This document shows positions 34,970 to 42,874 of a DNA stretch of 64,000 nt, piece after piece (positions within the stretch are counted from its first letter, which is position 1; every line of letters starts with the position of its first letter). The stretch is from Desulfobacterium sp. Lineage in GTDB: Bacteria; Desulfobacterota; Desulfobacteria; Desulfobacterales; Desulfobacteraceae. The translations under genes were made by a program, and so were the position numbers. The notes beneath the pieces are model-generated. The model was not told the origin of the DNA and did no database searches. It saw only the letters and a program-made list of their open reading frames with translations. The stretch covers positions 62,001-126,000 of the forward strand of contig JAEINR010000001.1 of NCBI GenBank assembly GCA_016342325.1, in the 5' to 3' direction.

Positions 34970-35978
34970 TATGAGAAAAAAAGAACACAGAGTTAGGTAA
35001 TTTATCCCCCAACACCCCATGGCCATGGTATATAATGGTACATATTTTACCGAAAACCGACAGTTTCAAGGATAAAGGGTAGCGCATTACACCCCCATCC
35101 AAACAGGAACTATACCAGCTCTTTTTCAACCGCCTCCCGGCTTTCAATCGGCTCCAATCTTTCAACGGGTTTTCGTTTTTCACCCACACCGCCGGGATCG
35201 GTCCCGTTAAGGCCATCCCCATCGCCATTAACTTCAAACTTCTAACGAATCTTCTCAAGGGAGATCAGCCCCCCCCTTTTCTGGCGGAGGGTGTGAGAAA
35301 TGATTTCAGCTTGCGCTCCAGCATCCCGGGATGGAGATCCCCTGCAATGGCGATCACGCCTTCGGTGATAATCTTCTGGAGCATGAGTTCCTGAACGGTT
35401 ATCTCCTTGATATTGGCAACAAAGGGCAGGCATAAAAAGTTAAACAGGACAATTCCGTAAAGGGTGGATGTTAGGGCAATGGGAACGGCGGACATGATCA
35501 CTGCAGAGTCACCGACCCCGCCCAGCATGCCGATCAGCCCCACAACACTTCCCACAAGCCCAAATGCTGGAGCCACATCAGCCATGGTCTGGAGCACCCG
35601 GGTGGTCTCATCCCGCCGCATCCTGAAAAAATACATTTCAGCGTTAAGGACCTCCCGTATCTGGGCCTGATTGTAGCCATCCACCATGAACCCGATTGCC
35701 TGGCGCAGAAAAACAATCGTGGTCTCCTCCTCATCGCGCTGGAGAGATAAAAGCCCCTTTAGCCTGCGCTTTACAGAGAGATCCACCAGGATTTCGACAA
35801 TATCATCCGGGGTTTTAAGCTCCTTGCCATAGGACGTTAACAACACCTTGACAAGAATTATCAGACGCTCCATTTTGTAACTGAGCAGTGTTGCACCAAA
35901 GGTTCCACCCATAACGATGGTGAAACCGGACAGATTCAAGTAAAGTCCGATATGCCCATGAATAACAAAACCCATACA
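34970..35978. repeat. Partial duplication of the motA region, copy B
   Basis: About 1 kb nearly identical to 36740-37746 in the same orientation. It includes about 140 nt of 3' flank beyond the motA stop (ACACCCCATGGCC, then CATATTTTACCG). Similarity fades near TAAGTTATGAGAAAAA and stops sharply at 35978. Confidence 0.85.
35110..35978 (-). pseudogene. Decayed partial copy of motA
   Basis: Nearly identical to the intact motA (36879-37826) over most of its length but broken in three ways. The first about 40 codons are missing, with the match ending after CCCATACAA at 35978, next to junction repeat copy 3. A C-run near 35269-35276 has two extra bases, shifting the frame and ending the protein at SARKGGG. 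Further on, a CAG of the original frame is TAG (LEKIR then stop). The remaining frame still encodes the proton-channel helices. Expression as a dominant fragment is possible but unlikely. Confidence 0.85.
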
Positions 35979-35986
35979 ACATAGCG

Positions 35987-36017
35987 CCCCCGGTGTCAAT
36001 CCTTGGGAGGCTTTTGC
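35987..36017 (+). repeat. Junction repeat, copy 3
   Basis: CCCCCGGTGTCAATCCTTGG then GAGGCTTTTGC, adjacent to the point where the motA duplicate is cut. Same orientation as copies 1 and 2. The near-palindromic CCTTGGGAGG core could be a recombination site; function unknown. Confidence 0.8.
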
Positions 36018-36069
36018 ACGGCACCCCCTTCAGCAGGCATTGAGTTGAACATTTTATTGCGCACAAGCT

Positions 36070-36399
36070 TTAACGACTTAGACGATAACTTACCAATCTA
36101 TTGATACTCACACCGGACTCTGCGGCCTGAATAGCAATACTTCGGTGAACTTCAGGCGGAACGCGAACGGTAAATTTACCGCTGTAGTTTTTTACCGCAA
36201 TGGGTTGTGGGACATCCTCCCCATGTTGTTTCATGTCTGTAACGACTTCAGCGACAATATTACGAACACCTTTCAAAGCAGATTCCGGAGTATCAGAAAG
36301 CCAGCTCAAACTATTAAATTCTGCGCAGAGCCCCACATACTCTTTGTCAGCTTCAGACCAAGAGACCCTGTATGTGTAGTGATCATTTTTTAATGGCAT
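36070..36399 (-). CDS. hicB: HicB-type antitoxin with ribbon-helix-helix tail
   Basis: Antitoxin for the upstream HicA and probable autorepressor. The 109-residue product has the HicB N-terminal domain (YTYRVSWSEADKEYVGLCAEFNSLSWLSDTPESALKGVRNIVAEVVTDM) and an Arc-like C-terminal part (GKFTVRVPPEVHRSIAIQAAESGVSINRLVSYRLSR). GGAGG lies a few nt before the ATG, inside the hicA end, and the genes overlap by about 17 nt. This is the RHH subtype, unlike module 1. Confidence 0.88.
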   Translation of the reverse strand: MPLKNDHYTYRVSWSEADKEYVGLCAEFNSLSWLSDTPESALKGVRNIVAEVVTDMKQHGEDVPQPIAVKNYSGKFTVRVPPEVHRSIAIQAAESGVSINRLVSYRLSR

Positions 36400-36643
36400 T
36401 TTCCACCTCCAATCTCTCTATGGCCTTTAGAACCTGCTTCACTTGGTAAGCCTTGGCCTTCCCTTTATGGTTTTGAATGTTAACCCGTGGGTCACCATGC
36501 CAAGGCATTTTATAAATCCTATGACTGCTTCCAGACTGCCTCGCTTGACCAAAATAATATTCACAAACCTTACACAGCCCTAAAAAGCAAACATTAGCAG
36601 GATTTTGTTTCAGTTGCTTTAGAATTTCTTCTATTTGCCCCAT
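36383..36643 (-). CDS. hicA: HicA-type mRNA interferase toxin
   Basis: Predicted mRNA-cleaving toxin of the second HicAB pair. The product of 86 residues starts MGQIEEILKQLKQNPANVCFLGLCKVCEYYFGQARQSGSSHRIYKMPWHGDPRVNIQNHKGKAKAYQVKQVLKAIERLE. The catalytic His is in GSSHRIY. Compared with module 1 it is longer by about 25 residues, with a Cys-bearing loop (CFLGLCKVC). An upstream TTG frame to 36676 lies inside the promoter and is rejected. No Shine-Dalgarno is present; the promoter abuts the ATG. Confidence 0.85.
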   Translation of the reverse strand: MGQIEEILKQLKQNPANVCFLGLCKVCEYYFGQARQSGSSHRIYKMPWHGDPRVNIQNHKGKAKAYQVKQVLKAIERLEVENAIKK

Positions 36644-36648
36644 GGGAG

Positions 36649-36676
36649 ATAATACCACTATTGATACCATTGTCAA
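36649..36676 (-). promoter_or_regulatory. Promoter of hicAB module 2, probably leaderless
   Basis: On the minus strand TTGACA (36671-36676), a 16-nt spacer and TATTAT (36649-36654) end 5 nt before the hicA ATG. The layout matches the promoter of module 1. GGTAT occurs twice in the spacer and -10 region, a possible RHH operator half-site. Confidence 0.65.
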
Positions 36677-36739
36677 ATAGGAAAGACCGTAAAATTTACC
36701 ATTTGCCAGTGGTGCAGACGCATCGCTGGAGGTGTTTTA

Positions 36740-37746
36740 TAAGCAAAAAAGGCCACAGGGCTAGGTAATTTATCACCCAACACCCCATGGCCATCGTATC
36801 TAATGGTACATATTTTACCGAAAACCGGCAGTTTCAAGGATAAAGGGTTTAGCATACCCCCCCCCATCCAAACAGAGACTATACCAGCTCCCTTTCAACC
36901 GTCTCCCGGCTTTCAATCGGCTCCAATCTTTCAACGGGTTTCCGTTTTTCACCCCCACGGCCAGGATCGGTCCCGTTAAGACCATCCCCATCGCCATTAA
37001 CTTCAAACTTCTGACGAATCTTCTCAAGGGAGATCAGCTCCCCTTTTCTGGCGGAGGGTGTGAGAAATGATTTCAGCTTGCGCTCCAACATCCTGGGATG
37101 GAGATCCCCTGCAATGGCGATCACTCCTTCGGTGATAATCTTCTGGAGCATAAGTTCCTGAACAGTTCTCTCCTTGATATTGGCAACAAAGGGCAGGCAA
37201 AAAAAGTTAGACAGGACAATTCCGTAGAGGGTAGATGTAAGGGCAATGGGAACGGTAGACATGATCACTGCAGAGTCACCAACCCCGCCCAGCATGCCGA
37301 TCAGCCCCACAACACTTCCCACAAGCCCAAAGGCGGGAGCCACGTCAGCCATGGTCTGGAGCACCCGGGTGGTCTCATCCCGCCGCATCCTGAAAAAATA
37401 CATTTCAGCGTTAAGAACCTCCCGTATCTGGGCCTGATTGTAGCCATCCACCATGAACCCGATTGCCTGGCGCAGAAAAACAATCGTGGTCTCCTCCTCA
37501 TCGCGCTGGAGAGATAAAAGCCCCTTTAGCCTGCGCTTTACAGAGAGATCCACCAGGATTTCGACAATATCATCCGGGGTTTTAAGCTCCTTGCCATAGG
37601 ACGTTAACAACACCTTGACAAGAATTATCAGACGCTCCATTTTGTAACTGAGCAGTGTTGCACCAAAGGTTCCACCCATAACGATGATGAAACCGGACAG
37701 ATTCAAGTAAAGTCCGATATGCCCATGAATAACAAAGCCCATACAA
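36740..37746. repeat. Partial duplication of the motA region, copy A (source)
   Basis: Same-orientation match to 34970-35978. This copy contains the full 3' part of intact motA plus its 3' flank and is taken as the original because only it continues into a complete gene and motB. Confidence 0.85.
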
Positions 37747-37826
37747 AAGAGTGCGACACAGAGCATCAATCCGATGATATTTTTCTTGCCGTGGGCCCAA
37801 AAAGACCGTGTTTTAAGATTATCCAT
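36879..37826 (-). CDS. motA: Flagellar motor stator protein MotA
   Basis: Inner-membrane stator subunit that with MotB conducts ions to turn the flagellum. From the ATG at 37826 the product has 315 residues: MDNLKTRSFWAHGKKNIIGLMLCVALFCMGFVIHGH (helix 1), LNLSGFIIVMGGTFGATLLSY (helix 2), a cytoplasmic charged region, and VAPAFGLVGSVVGLIGMLGG with IALTSTLYGIVLSNFFCLPFVANI (helices 3 and 4). The GLVGSVVGLIGML signature identifies the MotA/TolQ/ExbB family. A Lys/Glu/Gly-rich tail follows. The ATG overlaps the motB stop (ATGGATAA), so motB comes first, the reverse of the usual order. Confidence 0.9.
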   Translation of the reverse strand: MDNLKTRSFWAHGKKNIIGLMLCVALFCMGFVIHGHIGLYLNLSGFIIVMGGTFGATLLSYKMERLIILVKVLLTSYGKELKTPDDIVEILVDLSVKRRLKGLLSLQRDEEETTIVFLRQAIGFMVDGYNQAQIREVLNAEMYFFRMRRDETTRVLQTMADVAPAFGLVGSVVGLIGMLGGVGDSAVIMSTVPIALTSTLYGIVLSNFFCLPFVANIKERTVQELMLQKIITEGVIAIAGDLHPRMLERKLKSFLTPSARKGELISLEKIRQKFEVNGDGDGLNGTDPGRGGEKRKPVERLEPIESRETVERELV

Positions 37827-38634
37827 TGTTAACCGTCCTGTTTTTTGCTCGGGACCCAACACCGCCAACCGGATCGACATAGGGTCTCTCTTTCATTAAA
37901 ATAATCTCAACCCTTCGGTTGAGAGAACGATTGTAAGCTGTGTCATTGGGCATCAGAGGCTGAAGCGATGCATGGCCGGACACGAAAAACCGCTCTTCAG
38001 GCAAGCCGGCGTCTTTGATCAAATACCGGACAACCCTGCACGCCCTTGCCGTTGAAAGCTCCCAGTTTGAGGAATACAGATCCGAATGGTTGGGCATGCT
38101 GTCGGTATGACCGATCACATTGACAATAAATGAATTATCCTGGAGAATCTTCCCGATCTGGCTGAGCCGCCATCTGGCTTCGGGCTTGAGGTCAGCCCTT
38201 CCCACATCAAAAAACAGGTCTCCGGCAAGCGAGATCCTGACCGCCCTGTCCTCGACAAGGTCCACCTTGGCACCCTCCACAAACTCATCCAGGATAGCCT
38301 GGCGGGTCTGATTGAAAATCTCCGATGGCCTGGCCTGGGTATTCACCTCAACGATATTCCCTGAATCTGATTCAGAAACGGTGCTGGCGCCAGGGCCGGG
38401 CCCAAATTCAAGTGTCCTGCTTCCCGCCTGGTACACATAGAGGATCACAAAAAAGATGAACATGGTCATCATGAGATCGGACCAGGACACCGACCAGATA
38501 TGGTTTCTCCCCTGGTTTGGATAGTATAGAAGGTCTACTGAACAAGGATCAAAGCTCTGTTCAGAAAATGACTGAAAAGCCCCTCCCTCCTGAGAACCGC
38601 CTGCTTTCTTTGCTGTACGCCCCATATCTTCCAT
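37819..38634 (-). CDS. motB: Flagellar motor stator protein MotB
   Basis: Stator subunit anchoring the motor to peptidoglycan. From the ATG at 38634 (GGAG 7 nt upstream) the product has 271 residues. It has a cytoplasmic N-terminus, one transmembrane helix after WSVSWSDLMMTMFIFFVILYVYQAG (the ion-binding Asp is in SDLM), a linker, and an OmpA-like peptidoglycan-binding domain (INVIGHTDSMPNHSDLYSSNWELSTARACRVVRYLI and YNRSLNRRVEIILM). The 164-nt spacer upstream shows no convincing promoter. No other flagellar structural gene is adjacent except flagellin, 24 kb away. Confidence 0.9.
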   Translation of the reverse strand: MEDMGRTAKKAGGSQEGGAFQSFSEQSFDPCSVDLLYYPNQGRNHIWSVSWSDLMMTMFIFFVILYVYQAGSRTLEFGPGPGASTVSESDSGNIVEVNTQARPSEIFNQTRQAILDEFVEGAKVDLVEDRAVRISLAGDLFFDVGRADLKPEARWRLSQIGKILQDNSFIVNVIGHTDSMPNHSDLYSSNWELSTARACRVVRYLIKDAGLPEERFFVSGHASLQPLMPNDTAYNRSLNRRVEIILMKERPYVDPVGGVGSRAKNRTVNNG

Positions 38635-38840
38635 CTTTTTTCTCCAGCCCCTAATAAAATTGACAAAAACTGCCACGAGTCGGGAATATAGTTTAGATCG
38701 ACAGCCACAGCCTCCGCCTGTAGCGATTCAAAATATATTGCCCGGAAATAAGCCGTTGCTGTTCATTGGCTTATCATTCCATGGGAACAAGAAAGCAATA
38801 ACCGTTCCAACCGGCAAAATTAAATCAATCTAAAACAACC

Positions 38841-39926
38841 TCAAAGTAGGCTCTCTTTCACTGCCAGCACCACACGCTCCTGCTCCTCTTTCTGTAAAAA
38901 GGGATGCATGGGAAGACTGACAACCCGTTTTGCCACAGACTCGGTAACCGGAAGCTGCAGGGTATCGGCTTTCAAGGCAGGCTGGTCATAGAGGGGCACA
39001 GGATAATGAACCGCCGTTGGCACCCCTTTGGTTTGAAGGTGTTGTCGCAAACCATCCCTGTTGTCGGCAAGCAGGGTGTACTGGGCAAACACCGACGTGC
39101 ACAAGGGGTGAACAAACGGCGTGACCACATCGGCCCCTGCCAGAAGCGCGGTGTAACGCTCTCCCACCCGCTGTCGTTGTTCAACCTCGTCTTGGAAAAA
39201 ATCGAGTTTGGCAAGAAGCACGGCTGCTTGTATGGTATCAAGCCTGCCGTTTATCCCAATCCGATCATGGTGATACCGCTCCTTCTGGCCATGGATGCGG
39301 ATACTTCTCATGGCTGCGGCAAGCGCGTCATCGTCGGTAAAACAAGCGCCTCCGTCACCATAACAGCCAAGGGGTTTTGAGGGAAAAAACGAGGTACACC
39401 CAATGGTCGAAAGCGCACAGGAACGCCCCTTATCATAGGTTGCCCCAAAACTCTGGGCACCATCCTCAACCACGGGGATCCCCTGTTTTCCGGCCACCCG
39501 GTTGATGGCGTCAAAATCGGCACACTGACCAAACAGGCTCACCGGGATAATCGCCTTTGTGCGCCCGGTGATTGCAGCCTCCACAAGGCCAGGATCCATG
39601 TTGTAGGTTTCAGGATCGATATCCACAAACACCGGGGTCGCCCCCAGGAGGACGATGGTTTCACCCGTGGCAAAAAACGAGAATGCAGAGGTGATCACCT
39701 CGTCTCCCGCCCCCACACCAAGGGCCATCAAGGCGATAAGGAGGGCATCCGTCCCGCTTGAAACACCGATACAATGCCCCACGCCGACATATTCTGCAAG
39801 CCGCTGTTCAAGCTCCTCAACCTCCTTGCCCATGATATATCTGCCGTGGTCAAGAACCGCGTGGATCCGGTTGTCTATCTCACTCTTATACCGTGCATAC
39901 TGGGTTTTTAAATCGACAAATTCCAT
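38841..39926 (-). CDS. wbpE: Sugar-nucleotide 3-aminotransferase, WbpE-like (DegT/DnrJ/EryC1)
   Basis: PLP enzyme predicted to aminate the 3-oxo group of UDP-2-acetamido-3-oxo-glucuronate. The 361-residue product has VSSGTDALLIALMALGVGAGDEVITSAFSFFATGE, VVEDGAQSFGATYDKGRSC and the PLP-binding Lys184 (FFPSKPLGCYGDGG). It follows wbpD with a one-base overlap (TAATG). With WbpB and WbpD it forms the three-step route to UDP-2,3-diacetamido-2,3-dideoxyglucuronate. WbpA (the 6-dehydrogenase) and WbpI (the epimerase) are not in the window. Confidence 0.85.
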   Translation of the reverse strand: MEFVDLKTQYARYKSEIDNRIHAVLDHGRYIMGKEVEELEQRLAEYVGVGHCIGVSSGTDALLIALMALGVGAGDEVITSAFSFFATGETIVLLGATPVFVDIDPETYNMDPGLVEAAITGRTKAIIPVSLFGQCADFDAINRVAGKQGIPVVEDGAQSFGATYDKGRSCALSTIGCTSFFPSKPLGCYGDGGACFTDDDALAAAMRSIRIHGQKERYHHDRIGINGRLDTIQAAVLLAKLDFFQDEVEQRQRVGERYTALLAGADVVTPFVHPLCTSVFAQYTLLADNRDGLRQHLQTKGVPTAVHYPVPLYDQPALKADTLQLPVTESVAKRVVSLPMHPFLQKEEQERVVLAVKESLL

Positions 39927-40516
39927 TATAACTTGGACCCCTCTGTTATGGAAATAACCCCTTTTTCAAGGGTGTACACCTCGCCGGTGTGGGGACAGGT
40001 GCACTGCCCCTCCCCTGACACAGGAAGGTCGAGTTGCTCACCAAACCGACTCATCCACCCCTTGTGCCTGGCCGGGACCCCTGCCACCAGGGAATAGGGC
40101 AAAACATCCTGCCGGACCACAGCCCCTGCGGCCACAAAGGCGTATTCACCAATGGTCACCCCGCAGACAATCGTACAGTTTGCCCCAAGTGTCGCATGGT
40201 GCCGCACCAGGGTGCTCCGGTACTCCTCCTTTCTTGAAATAGCCGAACGGGGATTATAAACATTAGTGAATGTCATACTGGGGCCGCAGAAAACATAATC
40301 TTCCACAGTAACGTTGTCATAGACAGAAACATTATTCTGGATCTTCACACCGTCGCCAATGACGGCCCTGGCTCCCACAAAGACATTCTGGCCAAGGGAG
40401 CACCCCTCTCCCACACGGGCACCGGCACACACATGGACCCAGTGCCAAACCCGGGTATCCTTGCCCACAATGGCCCCTTCATCGACAATGGCTGTATCAT
40501 GAACCTTGTAATCCAT
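39926..40516 (-). CDS. wbpD: Sugar-nucleotide N-acetyltransferase, WbpD-like (hexapeptide repeat)
   Basis: Predicted to acetylate the 3-amino group made by the WbpE-like enzyme, using acetyl-CoA. The 196-residue product is a left-handed beta-helix acyltransferase: [40 protein letters not shown]-like hexapeptides, [57 protein letters not shown], then [21 protein letters not shown] and a CTCPHTGE tail. It starts 3 nt after wbpB. Confidence 0.85.
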   Translation of the reverse strand: MDYKVHDTAIVDEGAIVGKDTRVWHWVHVCAGARVGEGCSLGQNVFVGARAVIGDGVKIQNNVSVYDNVTVEDYVFCGPSMTFTNVYNPRSAISRKEEYRSTLVRHHATLGANCTIVCGVTIGEYAFVAAGAVVRQDVLPYSLVAGVPARHKGWMSRFGEQLDLPVSGEGQCTCPHTGEVYTLEKGVISITEGSKL

Positions 40517-40519
40517 GGA

Positions 40520-41476
40520 TCACCCCTTCAAAAAAGGATGCCGACGGTCACCGGTATCGTCCACCGGAGTGGAGTGACGCAGCTGATGCACCAGGGTGAT
40601 GGAGTCCCGGGCCTTTTCAAGGCCAAACCCGTTTCCGGCAAGGACTTCCTTATAAGAGAGGGTATGAAGGTCGGTAAATCCCCCCGAGAACTCCACCTCG
40701 TCCCCATCCACGGCAATGGACCGAAAAGTCGGCCTTGATTCGGCCTTGACCGCATCGGGAAGATCCTCACGGTCCACGGAGAGGAACCACCGGACATTGG
40801 CCCGTTCAAGTTCAAGATAGCCTGCCATCTTCCTTCCATCGGATTTGTGTACCTCGCTGTGGCGAACACCGCCAAAAATCCATATAAGCATGTCAAAAAA
40901 ATGAACACCGATGTTGGTGGCAATGCCCCCTGATTTGCTCAAATCCCCCTTCCAGGAATGAAAATACCATAGCCCCCGGGAGGTAATATAGGTCAGATCG
41001 ATATCATGTTTTTTATCAACAGGCGACTCATCCATCTTCTTCTTAAGCGCGATGATGGCGGGATGGAGCCGCAACTGGAGAATGTTGTAGATCCGTTTGC
41101 CAGACTCTTTTTCCATCTCGGCCAGGGCGTCAAAATTCCACGGGTTCAACACCAACGGTTTTTCACAGATGGCGTCCGCCCCGATGCGCAGGGCAAACCG
41201 AATGTGGGAGTCATGCAGATAATTGGGAGAACAGATGCCCACATAGTGGATCCGCTTCTCCTCCCCCTGGCGCTTCAGCTTTTCGGCATGGCGGTCAAAC
41301 CGCTCAAACTCGGTGAAAAAAGCGACATCATAGGAGTAGGAGTCCAGTACCCCCACTGAATCCGAGTTATCCAATGCTGCAACCAGGCGGTTCCCGGTCT
41401 CCTTCACCGCCCTCATATGCCTTGGAGCCACATAGCCTGCAGCGCCGATGATGGCAAAATTCTTCTGACTTTCCAT
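40520..41476 (-). CDS. wbpB: UDP-2-acetamido-2-deoxyglucuronate 3-dehydrogenase, WbpB-like (Gfo/Idh/MocA)
   Basis: NAD-dependent oxidation of C3 of UDP-GlcNAcA. The 318-residue product from the ATG at 41476 (AAGGA upstream) has MESQKNFAIIGAAGYVAPRHMRAVKETGNRLVAALD, ICSPNYLHDSHIRFALRIGADAICEKPLVLNP, YNILQLRLHPAIIALKKK and DLTYITSRGLWYFHSWKGD with GIATNIGVHFFDMLIWIFG. It matches my memory of Pseudomonas aeruginosa WbpB almost throughout. First gene of the minus-strand wbpB-D-E set. Confidence 0.88.
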   Translation of the reverse strand: MESQKNFAIIGAAGYVAPRHMRAVKETGNRLVAALDNSDSVGVLDSYSYDVAFFTEFERFDRHAEKLKRQGEEKRIHYVGICSPNYLHDSHIRFALRIGADAICEKPLVLNPWNFDALAEMEKESGKRIYNILQLRLHPAIIALKKKMDESPVDKKHDIDLTYITSRGLWYFHSWKGDLSKSGGIATNIGVHFFDMLIWIFGGVRHSEVHKSDGRKMAGYLELERANVRWFLSVDREDLPDAVKAESRPTFRSIAVDGDEVEFSGGFTDLHTLSYKEVLAGNGFGLEKARDSITLVHQLRHSTPVDDTGDRRHPFLKG

Positions 41477-41866
41477 AAGAAACGATCCTTTCTTTCCATT
41501 AAAATTTAATTTCAACAATCCCATTTCCGATAATAGTCTTTGCAGAGACCAAGCAGTTGTGAGAGGATCCCCCTATGTTAGAAAAAGAACATCTACACAA
41601 AGGGCACATATTTTGCAAGTAGCTTCTGAATTGTCGGACTTAATATGAACGATCGGTAAAAACCGGCAATTCTAAAGACAAGGTACGGAATTTTTTTCCG
41701 GGAGATTTTAATAGTATGAACAGGTACTGGACCATATTCCATGGGCAAAAGCAAGAAAAAGAGCCCCGCATCATATAAAACAGCTGATATTTTCGGCCGA
41801 CATGATGCTAAAAAGAACAGAAGGTTCAAGTACCAGACAGACAGAACTGAAAAAAAAGGAAAACGC
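41477..41866. other. Divergent regulatory spacer between the two sugar clusters
   Basis: 390 nt with no supported gene; AT-rich open frames on both strands here have no ribosome site or recognisable content. It contains the sigma-54-like site described separately, a CGGT/ACCG mini-hairpin near 41652-41664 and a CGGAA/TTCCG hairpin near 41686-41700. No JUMPstart-type element was found. Confidence 0.5.
41602..41617 (+). promoter_or_regulatory. Sigma-54-type promoter candidate
   Basis: GGGCAC-ATATT-TTGCA matches the -24/-12 consensus TGGCAC-N5-TTGCA at all but the first base, with the required GG-N10-GC spacing. It faces the glycan-flagellin cluster, about 250 nt before its first start codon. 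An activator site was not identified. Confidence 0.5.
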
Positions 41867-42874
41867 ATGAATATTCGGGGTAAAAAGTTTCTCGTCATAG
41901 GTGGTGCAGGGTTTATCGGATCTCATCTTGTTGATCTACTGACAAAAGAAGACGTTGAAGAGATAAGAATATTTGATAATTTCACCCGGGGAAGTGAAGA
42001 AAATATAGCAGAGGCCCTAAAAGATCCGCGGGTCAAAATTTATGAGTTCGGTGGAGAATTGATGCACAGGGATATTCTTCATTCTGCCACGCAGGGTGTA
42101 GACGGAATCTTTCACCTGGCCGCCCTATGGCTTCTACATTGTTATGACTTTCCACGGTCAGCTTTTGAGGTAAATATCGGGGGGACATTTAACGTACTCG
42201 AAGCAATGGTGAACAATGGGGTAAAACGACTTATTTTTTCATCGTCTGCAAGTGTCTACGGAGATGCAATAGAAGAACCCATGACCGAAAACCACCCACA
42301 CAACAACACCAATTTTTACGGTGCAACCAAAATCGCCGGCGAGCACATGTGCAGGGCTTTGTATCATCGTTATAGAGATACTGAAAAGTGTTTTGAGTAT
42401 GCCGGATTGCGCTATATGAATGTTTACGGAGCCAGACAGGATTACCAAGGGACCTATATTGCGGTTATTATGAAGATCCTTGACCGATTGGATAAAGGAT
42501 TGCCACCGGTCGTCTATGGAGATGGCTCACAGTCCTATGATTTCATTTATGTCACAGATTGTGCCCAGGCCAATATAGATGCCATGAAATCCGATACTGC
42601 AGACTCTTTTTACAATGTGGGTACAGGTATCAAGACATCCATAAAAGAATTGGCCGAATTGATCCTTGAAGTTACAAACTCAGATATGGAAATTGAATAT
42701 AAACCTGGAGGACTCACCTTTGTCAAAAACCGTGTCGGATCTCCGGTAATGGCAGAAAATGAAATTGATTTCAAAGCAAAGATCGAATTAAAAAAAGGTC
42801 TCAAGGAATTAATTAAATGGAGGAATTCTCACAAAGACGCTGTTCAAAAAAGACGCTCAAAGGTAAAAGTATGA
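41867..42874 (+). CDS. NAD-dependent sugar-nucleotide epimerase/dehydratase
   Basis: Extended short-chain dehydrogenase acting on a nucleotide sugar (epimerase or 4,6-dehydratase). The 335-residue product from the ATG at 41867 (AAGGA 8 nt upstream) has the Rossmann motif VIGGAGFIGSHLVD (GxxGxxG), FHLAALWLLH, SSSASVYGD and catalytic Tyr/Lys in NFYGATKIAGEHM. GLRYMNVYGARQDYQG and DFIYVTDCAQANI follow. The substrate is not clear; proteins of this kind start routes to amino sugars together with a DegT aminotransferase, which here overlaps its stop by 4 nt (ATGA). Confidence 0.85.
   Translation: MNIRGKKFLVIGGAGFIGSHLVDLLTKEDVEEIRIFDNFTRGSEENIAEALKDPRVKIYEFGGELMHRDILHSATQGVDGIFHLAALWLLHCYDFPRSAFEVNIGGTFNVLEAMVNNGVKRLIFSSSASVYGDAIEEPMTENHPHNNTNFYGATKIAGEHMCRALYHRYRDTEKCFEYAGLRYMNVYGARQDYQGTYIAVIMKILDRLDKGLPPVVYGDGSQSYDFIYVTDCAQANIDAMKSDTADSFYNVGTGIKTSIKELAELILEVTNSDMEIEYKPGGLTFVKNRVGSPVMAENEIDFKAKIELKKGLKELIKWRNSHKDAVQKRRSKVKV

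Noticed and set aside
41593-41898. Minus-strand open frame of 101 codons in the divergent spacer
   Set aside because: No ribosome site, overlaps the well-supported epimerase start on the other strand, and its aromatic/Leu-rich text looks like translated AT-rich spacer.
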